A DNA stretch of 64,000 nt. Source: Cyprinodon diabolis (Eukaryota; Chordata; Actinopteri; Cyprinodontiformes; Cyprinodontidae). Below the pieces are notes generated by a model. That model did no database searches. It saw only the letters and a program-made list of their open reading frames with translations, and was not told the DNA's origin. Below are positions 42,738 through 55,000 of the stretch, piece after piece. The stretch spans positions 45,689,787 to 45,753,786 of the forward strand of contig CM060064.1 of assembly GCA_030533445.1 (NCBI GenBank), read 5' to 3'. Made by a program: the position numbers and the translations under genes. The first letter of the stretch is position 1, and each line of letters opens with the position of its first letter.

Positions 42738-43184
42738 TTTTCAGTGTAGTCCTGTTTCTCTGGCTGTGATTAACTGGATGTGCTCTCTTCATCCTCTGAC
42801 ATAGGAGCTGGCTCGGAGCTCATCTAACTGGCTGTGTGTTTCCTGGAGGGGGCCGCCTTTTACAGTTGCCTTTTGTATCTATGCTTCTTTTTCTATGTCT
42901 GCTTCTGTCTCCTTGAACCCCAGTGGGCCTCAGCAGATGGCCGCTCACACTGAGCCTGGTTCTGCTGGAGGATTCTTCCTGTTCAAAGGGAGTTTTTCCT
43001 CCCCACTGTCCCTATAAGCATGCTTGTGTGAGGGATTGCTGAAGAGTCAATGAGTCGATGCAATCAGCTGGTTTTCCTTAGATAGAAAACTTTGAATCGA
43101 TCAGCCTGGATCATCTGATGAACTTGAAAGCGCCTTGAGATGACATGATGTGAATTGGTGCTATAGAAATAAACTGAATTGAAA
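42738..43184 (+). mobile_element. dispersed LINE 3'-end-like repeat, family A copy 2
   Basis: Same order of blocks as 27568-28010 and ends GGTGCTATAGAAATAAACTG followed by AATTGAAATT, the typical tail. Complete relative to copy 1. Confidence 0.85.
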
Positions 43185-43225
43185 TTACTTAGTAACTTCC
43201 AGGCATCATATTTATGTTGTTTTTT

Positions 43226-43226
43226 A

Positions 43227-43266
<40 letters not shown>

Positions 43267-43268
43267 TA
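43226..43268. repeat. (GATA)n(GACA)n microsatellite
   Basis: About five GATA and five GACA units in line. Confidence 0.96.
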
Positions 43269-44260
43269 GTTTGTACAGCTTTCATACAGTAAGTGAACAT
43301 TTCCATTTCATAAAGTGCAACAAAATTTTCATATTCTTATTATAAATGTATCTTATTTTTCTCCTACCGTAGGCCTTTATTGATGCGCCACATCAGATTT
43401 AACATACACTGTTAACTGATGCAGTCCACCTGTGCGTAAGTGAGCGCGCGTTCCAGATAGGGCTGCAACTAACGATTATTTTAAAAATCGATGAATCGGC
43501 CGATTATTTTTTCGATTAATCGATGAATCGGACAAAAAATATTTTTTATACTAACCTCTTTATCCCAAAATAAACATTTTAGACAGAACAAACAAGCACA
43601 CAAGTACAGGTTGCTCATTAACTGTACTGGTGCAATATGAAAAATAAATGATTATGTTAAAACTACGCAAACTTACATGAGAAATGTAGCTGTACATCCA
43701 CAAAATATAGGCTACTTTGTTTCATAAAGCGCAAAAAAAGACATTTTTGTTTTTAAAAGCCCCTAAGGGGTTCAAACAATAGGCCCCCCCATTTCAACAA
43801 ATGAGTTTTTTTAGACTAGAAGAGTTCTGCCTTTTAAGACAGGAAAGTATAGCAGTTAAAGTTGCTACTTGAGAAAATACTGAACCATAGAGATAAAAAT
43901 AGCCCTGTGATTCAAATTATAAATTGTATTTGGAATAAAAATGAGAGAATTAGGGGTGCTAAAAAACACATCCTCCAAAGACAGATATTTACATGGGAAT
44001 GTGGCATATAATTAATTGACATATTACTGATCTTGCTGGATTTTATTCTGCTTTACTTCCATAAATTGCAGGATCTTCTTTACTTTATCTTTGCCAGAAG
44101 ATTTAAACTTTAAAAGCCTTGCCCTCATAATTTGCAAGTTAATTTATTTATAAAGTACGGTGGCCCTGAGGTGCAAAACACAAAACAAAAAGAGAAAACA
44201 CAGCGACATTAACCAAAACGGAAATGCTAGGTACCTTCGGGCGACAGGAATCATCTCTGA

Positions 44261-44524
44261 TTGGACAAAAGAACTGGTCCGTCCTTTCTACCGGAAAGAC
44301 GGGGTTTGTTTCCATTTTTCCAAATCATGAGCGCCACAAATGACGAGGTACACGCTGCTATTAAGCAATACTTTGATGCAGGTGTTGTGCGAAAAAGTGA
44401 ATGTCGGCGAGAATCTGATTGCGCTCGCGGGAGCGCGCACCGCAGCCCGCTGAGCGATAGCGTAAACCTGCTTTTCTCTGGATTAAACGGTCATGACATG
44501 CAGATACACACAGTTGCATTATAA
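44261..44524 (+). other. 87-codon frame, left arm of inverted repeat
   Basis: Begins MDKRTGPSFLPERRGLFPFF and then has MSATNDEVHAAIKQYFDAG. The opposite arm (45290-45553, minus strand) encodes the same protein with about four replacements. I do not recognise a domain; it may be the first exon of a lost transposase. Whether it is translated is unknown. Confidence 0.4.
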
Positions 44525-45289
44525 TATAGGCCTAATTAAATTATAATATAGGCCTAATTAAAGATTCAAAAGCTTAACGTTTGTCACATAACGGCAGTTA
44601 CGTGATAGACATGTTTCTATACTCGGTCTGATGACTTTGTGTAGCCCTGACATTGGAGACTACACTACAATAAATATGATTTACTGGAGGGTTTTCAATA
44701 AAGATATTTATACCTTTTGCAACGATCATCGTGACTCTGCATTGTTTTTTATCTGATCTGGCCGTATATAGCACGAGTTTCCCATGTTTCTATGTGTTTT
44801 GCAGTTTTCAATCGGTTTTCACTTGTCAAAAATTGATTGAAGGCACAGTATAGTCACTCAAAGGTTATTTCTACCTAAATATGACTAGATTTCCTTCAGG
44901 AGATGCATGATTTAAAGATCTGAGCTCACAAAACAGCTTGGAACTCTTTTAAAGGACCATTACAACACAAAATAGCCATTTTGACTTGCAAAAAATGTAT
45001 TAAAGCCCAAATATTGTCATTCAAAGGGGATATCTGCCCAAATATGACTTGATTTCATTCAGAAGCATCTTATTTTAAATAGAACAAGTCCTTTTTAGGC
45101 AAAAATCACCTTTCTTCAACCACATTTGGCCTTTAATCAATTTCCAGCAGGGCGTTTTGACCTCAGCCGACTTACTAGAAACTGATTAGAGCCCAAATAT
45201 TCTCATTTAAAGGGGATATCTGCCCAAATATGACTTGATTTTATTCAGAACCTAATATAGGCCTATATTATAATTTAATTAGGCCTATA

Positions 45290-45553
45290 TTATAATGCAA
45301 CTGTGTGTATCTGCATGTCATGACCGTTTAATCCAGAGAAAAGCAGGTTTACGCTATCGCTCAGCGGGCTGTGGTGCGCGCTCCCGCGAGCGCAATCAGA
45401 TTCTCGCAGACATTCACTTTTTCGCACAACACCGGCATCAAAGTATTGCTTAATAGCAGCGTGTACCTCGTCATTTGTGGCGCTCATGATTTGGAAAAAT
45501 GGAAACAAACCCCGTCTTTCCGGTTTAAAGGACGGACCAGTTCTTTTGTCCAA
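45290..45553 (-). other. 87-codon frame, right arm of inverted repeat
   Basis: Mirror copy of 44261-44524, differing at about four residues. Both frames are free of stops, which fits recent duplication as well as selection. Confidence 0.4.
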
Positions 45554-46346
45554 TCAGAGATGATTCCTGTCGCCCGAAGGTACCTAGCATTTCCGTTTTG
45601 GTTAATGTCGCTGTGTTTTTTCTTTTTGTGTTGTGTTTTCTGATTTGCCGTTGTGTTTTCTCTTTTTGTGTTGTGTTTTCTCTTTTTGTTTTCTCTTTTT
45701 TTTTTCACGTAAGAGTCTCCAAAAGGCGCCAGTGACACCGTAAAAAGTCGCCAGATTTGTGGCTAGTCGCTTTTTAAAAAAATAGTCGCTGGAGGGGTCT
45801 GAAAAGTCGCTAAATATAGCGACAAAGTCGCCGAGTTGGCAACACTGCGCACCTGCAGCGCTGGCTCGCTCTGCCGTAATTTTTTTTTCCTTCCCCGTTT
45901 CAGTCAAGTGGCAGTGATGACGGCGGCGGCGGATGACGCATTAATCACGCGACACAACTAATCGATGATGAAATTTGTTACCAACGCTTTTAAAAGTCGA
46001 TTTTTATCGATTCGTTGTTGCAGCCCTAGTTCCAGAGTAATATAAATCTGCATAATGACCAACCCAATAAGGCCATATGAGGCTACATATTAGTGGGAAG
46101 GCTATGACTTCCCACACTGTTAGAAGGTGTTCATTCATAGAAAGGGCTTTGAAGACGAAGAAGAAAAACTTTAAAGGATCGGAATTTGGAGGTTCTGCTG
46201 CCTGAGAGCTGAGCAGCTGAATTAAGGGACCAGAAAGGAGGACTGAGGCAAAACGGAGCTGGAAATGATAAATAAAAATAAAACCAATAAAAATATGTAA
46301 AAAAAATGATCTGAAAACATTCAATGAAAACTACTGATGGAGGCAA

Positions 46347-46880
46347 GTACGGAAGAGGATTGGGGCCACTGAAAAAAAAAGTTTACTGATTTTTAAATTT
46401 TATTTCAGTTTAATATGGGAATTCTGACTTTAATCTCAGAATTCTGACTTTTTTCTCAGAATTCTTACAGCTAACAAACATGTTAGCATCAAGTCATAGC
46501 CATGTCTGTTTTAGAGACTAGCTCTCTTGTTTTAATGACCTTCTGCTCCTCCATTATTGAGGGGACCCCTCAGGCACGTAAAAAGTTGCCTAATTCCGTC
46601 ATTTTCCACCAATGTGTCACTGGCCACCTCAAACAACTCACATCTTTGTCAGTGAAGCTGAGTGATCCCACATCTCTGCCTTCATGGTGCCCATCAACAT
46701 TAAGATCCACAATTCTGAGATTAAAGTCAGAATTCTAAGAAAAAAGTCAGAATTCTCAGATTAAAGTCAGAATTCTGAGATTAAAGTCAGAATTCTGACT
46801 TTTTCCCCATGTTAAACTGAAATAAAATTTAAAAATCAGTTAACTTATTTTTTTCAGTGGCCCTAATCCCCTTCCGTAAG
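46347..46880. mobile_element. palindromic MITE-like element with TA flanks, copy 3
   Basis: Left end CGGAAGAGGATTGGGGCCAC, right end GTGGCCCTAATCCCCTTCCG, both next to TA, so a TA target duplication is likely. Inner arms also match inversely (CAGTTTAATATGGG with CCCATGTTAAACTG). Between are runs of TCAGAATTCTGA. 46490-46730 is a non-repetitive insert. Tc1/mariner-type MITE is the best guess. Confidence 0.75.
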
Positions 46881-48660
46881 GAAAGAGATGGAACATATGA
46901 TGTAAATGGTTAATATGAGTTCTCCATCAACCAGCAGGACAACATCCTGCCTGTTTCCTGTTAAAACACTCACACCTTTACTGTACATCTCCAGACCCCG
47001 TCTGTCTTCCCTTCATCACACTCTCCTTCTCTCTCATGCATAAACATAGAAATCTGTCGTGTTTGTTCAGAGATCTGATCTACATGCAGAAACATTCAAA
47101 GAAGCTGGTTGAACATTTAGAAAAAAGGTTTATTTGAGTATTAATGCGAGTCCACAGTCAGTTTGGTCCAGATTGTTTGACTTTGAACCATCAGAGTTCT
47201 TGGAACGTACAGATTTGATGATGAGAACGGTGAAGGATTAAAAAGAGGGATCTTGAGCTGAGTCAGGATTTTCCGAGAGCAGCTTGGCAGTTCTGAACCT
47301 AGACTCTTGAAGGTGATTAGAGAGTGAGCAGGTTCTGATCTCAAAGGGTTCCAGAGTGAGAAGAGGACTTCTGTCAGCCTGGACGCAGAAACAGGGTGAA
47401 CTCAGAAATAGTTTGACAAAGCTGGAGATGATGGAACCAGAGGCAGGAAACTGAATCAAGAGGAGAACAAATGGGTAAAAACAAGTTAAAAGCAAAACTA
47501 CAAAGTTAACAGGTTTTCAGGATCTCAGACTGAAGTTTAACCATTGGATGAAAAGGGGAAATTGAAATGAAGATACCTGGACCTGCTGACTCAGCCAGCT
47601 GCTCTCTGCTGCCATCTGGGGAAAAAAATTAGTGTTGCACCAATGCCGTTTTTTGGCCCAGACACCGTTAACCGATACCTGGCTGTGCAGTATTGGCCCA
47701 AACCGATACCATACAAATGCATAACATATGGTGGACACCTCTGACAAAGGACACCTCATACAGTGGACTTTCTAGACTGTGGACACCTCCAAATATGGGC
47801 TTGATCAAATGTGGACACCTGAGACAGAGGACATCAGACTGTGGACACCTCAGAGATAGAGACTTCAAACAGGGGACCTCTCAGACTGGGGAACAACCAC
47901 CTGTATATGCCTCAATAAACTCATCAGGCAATTGACACTTTAAACATTGGATTTGTTGTAATTTACGGTCCTACTTTCATCCAAATGGTTCAGTTTTTTC
48001 CCAGCATGTTGGATCCTGTCAGAGAAGCTCTGAGTCAGTTTGGATGGAGCAGCTCATCTTTTCAGAGCTCAGCTGTCAGATCCTGAGCTTATCTTCTAAA
48101 CCAATTCTGATGTTAAGCCTCAGATTATTCTTTAGTTGCATTGTCTTTATTTAGTTTTCTGTTGCCTTCTTTCATCTTGCTTATCACATAGTCGTACTTT
48201 TCTCTTCATTCTCTAAACTTTTGTTAGTTTTATTAACATTTAAAAGGTAATTAATGTTAATTCAGCACAGTGGCCTCCTCTTCTGCCGGGAAGTGGTGCT
48301 TTTAGCGGTGTTTCCGTTGATTTGTGTTGTTAAAGGGTTGCCATGGTGATCTGATTAAACATGTCAGGTTATGCTTTACTGTTTATAGTTACAGTTTAAC
48401 GTCTGGACCAGTTGATGATCGGTCATCTCTCTGTGCGGAAGCCGGGGTGTGCTCGAAACCCCGGCCGGCGCACGCCTCCGTTGTGCAGGGCGGGCGGGGT
48501 CGGACTGCTTCAGTTCCACGTCACTCGGTTGCCTGTTGTACACTCCTCTGCCGGGGGGTGGAGTTAATCGATCCGATCGGGACCTGGATCATCGGTCACG
48601 TGGCATCCAATAAAGCCCTGATTGGCGGATGTTTGAACACGTGCCGCTCTGACACGTTGT
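46881..48660. other. arhgef2 upstream region: no gene recognised
   Basis: 47627-47720 is a hAT-like fragment (TGTTGCACCAATGCCG, CCGATACC). 47725-47890 is a decayed tandem repeat of a GTGGACACCTC-type unit. From about 48420 GC content rises toward the promoter; CACGTG is at 48597-48602. Confidence 0.5.
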
Positions 48661-48960
48661 CATAGAGACTAGCCCCACCCACCACGTTAAGCGTCGCTTC
48701 CCCGGCTTCAGAAACAACTGCTCTCTGAGATGTGTTGATGGGCGGGCCCTAAAATACGAGCGAAGACGGGATTGGCCGATCGCCGCGGCAGCGGGCTGCG
48801 CTCTGATTGGTCAGAAGTACAGAGAGGAGCTGTCGGTAAAACACAAGCCCCTCCCCTAGCTCAGACTGCGGAGCGCTCCGGGACCAGGACCCAAGGATTC
48901 TGGACTTTGTTGCTTGGAGGGTGTGATTGATCAGGATAAACGGAACCGATCAGCTGATTG
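48661..48960 (+). promoter_or_regulatory. arhgef2: arhgef2 promoter and 5' UTR
   Basis: GC-rich segment directly before the start codon. It contains GGGCGGG (48740-48746), two inverted CCAAT boxes ATTGG (48771-48775 and 48806-48810), CCGCGG near 48783 and CCCCTCCCC near 48848-48856. No TATA box, as usual for broadly expressed vertebrate genes. The transcription start is probably within 48820-48930, but not determinable here. Confidence 0.6.
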
Positions 48961-49020
48961 ATGTCCCGGCTGCTGGAGAGCAGGAGGGAGAAGGACAGGA
49001 TGAAGGAGACCAGCCTGAAG
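48961..49020 (+). CDS. arhgef2: arhgef2 coding exon 1
   Basis: Starts [20 protein letters not shown] and stops at donor AAG|GTGAGC. Human begins MSRIESLTRARIDRSRE. First ATG behind the promoter with phase 0 to exon 2. Confidence 0.85.
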
Positions 49021-52000
49021 GTGAGCCCGGAACCCTACCGCGCGCGTGCACGACCACTTTCATCATCCTTAGTTTATTTTGGGTCAGACGGAACCGACAA
49101 CCCCGAACACATCAGTTCGGTTACTGGTCCCAGTCTGGAGTCTTACTGGTTTAGATCCGGTGTTTCTGACCACATCTGGAAACTACAGATCAAACCGCTG
49201 GTTCCGTTACTTCAGCCAAACCTGGACTGGTTCTGGGCTCGGTTCCGGTTCGGTTCAGGGTTCGGTTTTGGGGCCAGTTTAACAGAAAACGAAGAAGGAA
49301 AGTTCTGAGCTCAGAAACGGGAAACAGATTTTTTTTTCCTTCCTTTCCGCTAACTCAAACGAGCACGCGCTTTTTTTCTGCCACGCGCGTGTACGTGTGC
49401 GTGTTTGCGTGGGTCAGTTTGTGCGTGTCCGCGAGGAAGCGTGGGCCGGTACCGTTGTGTTCGGTGTGTTTGGACTTTTTTGAAGGAGGCAGCGTGGCCG
49501 CTTTGTCCTGCAGGAGGAAGCAGGGGGGGGAGGGGAGGATGCGCGCGCCTCCGTGCGATTCGCCGCGCGCGTGTTTGTGTCTTACACAGGAAGAGATGGG
49601 CAGGACTGCAGGTCTGACCTCTGACCTACAAAACCCAAACAAACTGGTTCTGATTGTGAGGATCGGTGTGTCAGACCGTTACTCTCCTCATCTGGACCAT
49701 CTCCTCTGATCCAGATGGAAAATCTGCTCCATTCCAGAACAAACAAAAGAAACAAAGACAGATATGTAAACAGAATCGGATCCAGACCTGGTTCCTGTGA
49801 CCAGAACCTCCTTCTTCCTGGAAAACACCCAGAGAGGTGAGAAAGCGTGGGAACAGCTGCTCTTCAGCATGGTGGAGACAGTGTGGTGGTTGGGGTCGAT
49901 GTCACAATCAGACAGCTGCTGATTTAACTGTGAATCATCAGAGACGGTGGAAATGAGCCGGAGTTACTCAAATCATGATTTGTTCAGTAGAATAAAGATT
50001 CCCCCAAAGTAGAGATGACAGAAAAACTGAGCAAAGGTCTGATCATAATGATCTGGTTAGATGGTAGGAACCAGTTACACTGATCCCAGACCAGTATAGA
50101 CTGATCCCAGACCAGTTACACTGATCCAAGCCCAGTATATACTGATCCCAGACCAGTATACATTGATCACAGCCAGTTTAGACTGATCCCGGACCAGTTT
50201 AGATTGATCCCAGACCAGTATACACTGATCCCAGCCAGTATAGACTGATCCCAGACCTTTATAGACTGATCCCAGACCAGTATACACTGATCCCAGCCAG
50301 TTTAGACTGATCCCAGACCAGTATAGACTGATCCCAGACCAGTATACACTGATCCCAGCCAGTTTAGACTGATCCCAGACAAGTTTAGACTGATCCCAGA
50401 CCAGTATACACTGATCCCAGCCAGTTTAGACTGATCCCAGACCTTTATAGACTGATCCCAGACCTTTATAGACTGATCCCAGACCAGTATACACTGATCC
50501 CAGCCAGTTTAGACTGATCACAGCCAGTATACACTGATCCCAGACCAGTATACACTGATCCCAGCCAGTATACAGTGATCCCAGACCAGTTTAGACTGAT
50601 CCCGGACCAGTTTAGACTGATCCCAGACCAGTATACACTGATCCCAGCCAGTATAGACTGATCCCAGACCTTTATAGACTGATCCCAGACCTTTATAGAC
50701 TGATCCCAGACAAGTATACACTGATCCCAGCCAGTTTCGACTGATCCCAGACCAGTATACACTGATCCCAGACCAGAGTAGACTGATCCCAGACCAATGT
50801 AGACTGATCCCAAACCAGTATACACTGATCCCAGACCAATGTAGACTGATCCCAGACCAGTGTAGACTGATCCCAGACCAGTGTAGACTGATCACAGACC
50901 AGTATAGACTGATCACAGACCAGTGTAGACTGATCCCAGACCAGTGTAGACTGATCCCAGACCAGTATAGACTGATCCCAGACCAGTGTAGACTGATCCC
51001 AGACCAGTATAGACTGATCCCAGACCAGTGTAGACTGATCACAGACCAGTATAGACTGATCACAGACCAGTGTAGACTGATCCCAGACCAGTGTAGACTG
51101 ATCACAGACCAGTATAGACTGATCACAGACCAGTGTAGACTGATCCCAGACCAGTGTAGACTGATCCCAGACCAGTATAGACTGATCCCAGACCAGTATA
51201 GACTGATCCCAGACCAGTGTAGACTGATCCCAGACCAGTATAGACTGATCCCAGACCAGTGTAGACTGATCCCAGACCAGTATAGACTGATCCCAGACCA
51301 GTGTAGACTGATCCCAGACCAGTGTAGACTGATCACAGACCAGTATAGACTGATCCCAGACCAGTGTAGACTGATCCCAGACCAGTATAGACTGATCCCA
51401 GACCAGTGTAGACTGATCCCAGACCAGTATAGACTGATCCCAGACCAGTGTAGACTGATCACAGACCAGTATAGACTGATCCCAGACCAGTGTAGACCAG
51501 GGGTGCTCAAGTCCAGTCCTCAAGAGCTACCATCCTGGAACTTTTAGATACATCTCTCCTCTAACACACCTGAATCCAAAGGCTCAATCCCCTCATTTTG
51601 CTCAGCAGAGGCGTGGTAACGAGCCACTCATTTGATTCAGGTGTGTAAAAAATGGGGTGAATCAAAAAGTTGCAGGATAGTAGCTCTTGAGGAGTGGACT
51701 TGAGCACCCCTGGTGTAGACTGATCACAGACCAGTATACACTGATCCCAGACCAGTATATGTACAGATCTCAGACCAGAGACACTGGTAGCAGACAGAGC
51801 GACAAACATCTGAGTTTAAGTGGATTAATAATAAGAGTTTAATTATTTTCCCTTTAATCCTTCTTGGGTTTATTTCTGGGATTTGATCAGAGAAGACTGA
51901 TCGACTGCTTTGTCAGTAAATTCTACTAACATGATAATTACTTCATTCTGATGAGTCTGCTCATCATTTAAGCTGTTATCGGTCACCTGCTTCGGCTGCA

Positions 52001-55000
52001 TTCTGATTGGCTGGTTCGTCTCAGGTGCGTCCTCTGTGCCCCGACACTGATGTCAGTGTCAGCTGTAAGATCACATGACCACACAGCGGAGCATTGTGTT
52101 CTTCATCCTCATGAAGACGAGGCAGAGCGGGTGTTCACACGCCTACGACTCGCTGAAGCATCCTGTGCGTTGCCATGGTTACCTGCAGGTTACAGCAGCG
52201 CCATGTGCCCACTCACACTCACTGCTCAAATATTGATCCAAGCTTTATGATAAAAAAAAAAACAGGCAGTATGAAGGATTTATGATCAGTTATCTGCTGA
52301 TCCTGGTTTGTTTTCCAAACTTTTAATTTACCAGACAGTGAAGGCAGAGATGAACCGACGTCAGACTCCACCCAGAGTCACCTGCTGAGGATTAAACATG
52401 AACCTGTAATCTATACTAATCCCATATATATATATATTATACCAGTTATACTGATCCCAGACCAGTCCATGCTTACGTCCCAGTAACAGACCAGTTAAAA
52501 ATAGATTGTCTTTGTTTTCTGGACCAGACCCAGAGGTTCTGCGGGTTTCTGATGTCTGTTGGTGGGGGTGACCCAGTTGGGCCTGTGAACAGCAGCCTCG
52601 GTTCTGTCAGCATACCCCAGGGCAGCGGTGGAGCCGCTGTCTATCTTTCAGCAGTCTATGGGCGAAAGGCGGGTGACAACCTGAACAGGTCACCAGTCTG
52701 TCACAGGCGCACTTTCCATTATAGGAAATGTTTTTTATTTTTTATTTTAGTTCCTTTATGTAAAGAAATGTACGCTTTTTTTTTTATTGAATTAAAAAAG
52801 TGACATTGTAGGTCTTTCAATTTAAAAACGCAAACAAAGTTGCAGTTGATGCTGTAATAAATGAGCTCATTTGTTTCATGCAGCTTTTGTGGCTCTAAGC
52901 AAATTGGACCGAGGTTAAAATGGCCCTCAGGGTTGTAAACATGGCTGACTCCTGCTGCAGGAGGTCGGAGGTCACACACCTGTATCCAGGTGTCAGGATA
53001 CTGATAATAATTCCAGTTCAAACGTTGCACAGCTGCCGTCCTACAGGAAGTGACGTTCTGTGCAAAGTTCTGGGACCCAGTCGGTACCAGTAGCTTCGGT
53101 TCTGGTTTGTTTCCAAGTGTTTGTGGTACCAGTGGAGTTCTGATCCCTGCTGGACCTAAATCAATGAGGTCAAGCTGCAGATGTGATTTAGACTGGTGAC
53201 CCTGATTTGGTTCTGATCCGAGTTGCAAAACAGAACCTTTGCTCAGAGAAACCGGCTGAGTTTGGTCTGTAGGTTCTACCTATGGGCTCATCTTCCTCCA
53301 TGACTCTCTCTCTGTTCTAACCTTAAACTCGCTCGCCCGCTCCGTCCCATGACACCCCCCCCCCACCCACTAACAGAGCTCTCTTTCTTCTTCTTCCTCA
53401 CTGAACTCTTTATTCATCCATCAGCTGATCACTGACTGTCACTACTTACTGAGAACTGCTTCTTCACTGAATCGGTTGGTTCTGATCCATACGGACCGGC
53501 TTTGAGCTCCGGTCTGATCCGATCCGTTTACAGAACGGTTCTGATCACACAGATCCAGTCAGCAGAGGAACATCTGGACGTATTTTCTGATGAAAACCTT
53601 TAGTTCTGTTGGTAAAAAGCATCATGGGAGTTGGAGTCCTGCCTACTTCCTCTGTTTGTTGTTTCTAAATAAGTAAGTCATCAGCTTTCAGATCAGCTGA
53701 AAGTAGATCCGTGATCTGCTGAGGTCAGTGATGCGTAAAGAAGGGGCGGGGCCTGTTGGCGATTGGTTAATATTGGGCGGGGTTGAATTGTAGACGGCCC
53801 AAAGCAGATGAACACAGATGTTCTCATCTCCACAGAAGCTTCAATAATCCCTTATCGGTTTGGTTACTGATACCAACCCTTCGGGTCCCACACCCTGAAC
53901 CGTAACCAGAACCCCGCCCTCTAAAGCTGGACCTGTGGTTAGAACCGGCTTCATAATGAGTCTGTGTTGTAATCGTGAGACTGATTCTCCAAAGACAGAT
54001 GGACTTCCTCTTCCTGTTCAGAGAAACAGACAGAACAGAAGAAAGCAGAAGTTCCCATGGAGACTTGATGACAGAGCCCTACTCCCCACACGGATCTGGT
54101 CCGGTCCAACTGAGCCCTCTGTGACCCAGTGACTGAGGGGGTGTCGCTGAGGCAGACCTCTTTTTATGGTCCCTGCAAACAGACAGACCCAGAGATCCCA
54201 TCCCTCTGATTGGCTGAACCATGAAGTCAACACGTCATCTCGAGGCACTTTACAGTTCACCAGATCATCCAGTCAGATTGATTCAAAGTTTTCTATCTAA
54301 GGAAAACAAGTTGATTGCATCGACTCATTGACTCTTTCACATAAGCATGCTTGTAGCGACAGTGGAGAGGAAAAACTCCCTTTGAACAGGAGGAAACCTC
54401 CAGCAGAACCAGGCTCCGACGAGCTCCGAGCCAGCTCCCATGTCAGAGGATGAAGAGAACACATCCAACGGACCATGAAACGGACCACTTCAAAACCTCT
54501 GGCCCATTGGACCGGAGGTTTCTTCACTAGAACCTAAATAGTCAAACTTTAGAGATCCTTGCTTGATTTCAGCTTTTAATTCCACTCAGGATTTCTGAAC
54601 TGAATCAGGAAACATTCGTTAGAGACGGATCCAATTCAGATCAGTCACTGGACGAACATCAGAATCGACCGAACCAGGCTGGATCCGGATGTGAGGAATA
54701 ACACTGAAATATATTTGGTTCTGTATGATGACTGAACACTGATTTCTCTGAGCTCTGATTTGTTCTGAAAGCTGCTGAGTTTAGAGGACTTTTAATTAAA
54801 ACAGAAGTTGATTCTGACCGATGGTTCCGCCGGCAAAACGCTGCAATCTGTTTTTCAGCTCAGATTTCTCTCAGGAAGTCAAAACGCTAAACAAACAGAG
54901 AGGAAAGCTACTTTGTTTGCAGCTGAGCTTTGATTGGTTGCTACAGGAAACCTTCATGCATCCCTTAAACAGAATAGAAAATCCCTTTAATGTCCCACAA

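Larger units (their letters stand above)
43458..46028. mobile_element. hAT element with long internal inverted repeat, TSD GTTCCAGA
   Basis: 2571 bp, ends TAGGGCTGCAAC and GTTGCAGCCCTA, flanked by GTTCCAGA (43450-43457 and 46029-46036). Next to the ends are repeated ATCGATGAATCGG/CGATTAATCG stretches, typical of fish hAT elements of this group. Inside are two inverted arms of about 370-390 bp (44185-44558 and 45252-45640), each with the same 87-codon frame. About 690 bp separate them. The spacer holds three diverged direct repeats ending CAAATATGACTTGATT. No full transposase is present. Confidence 0.92.
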
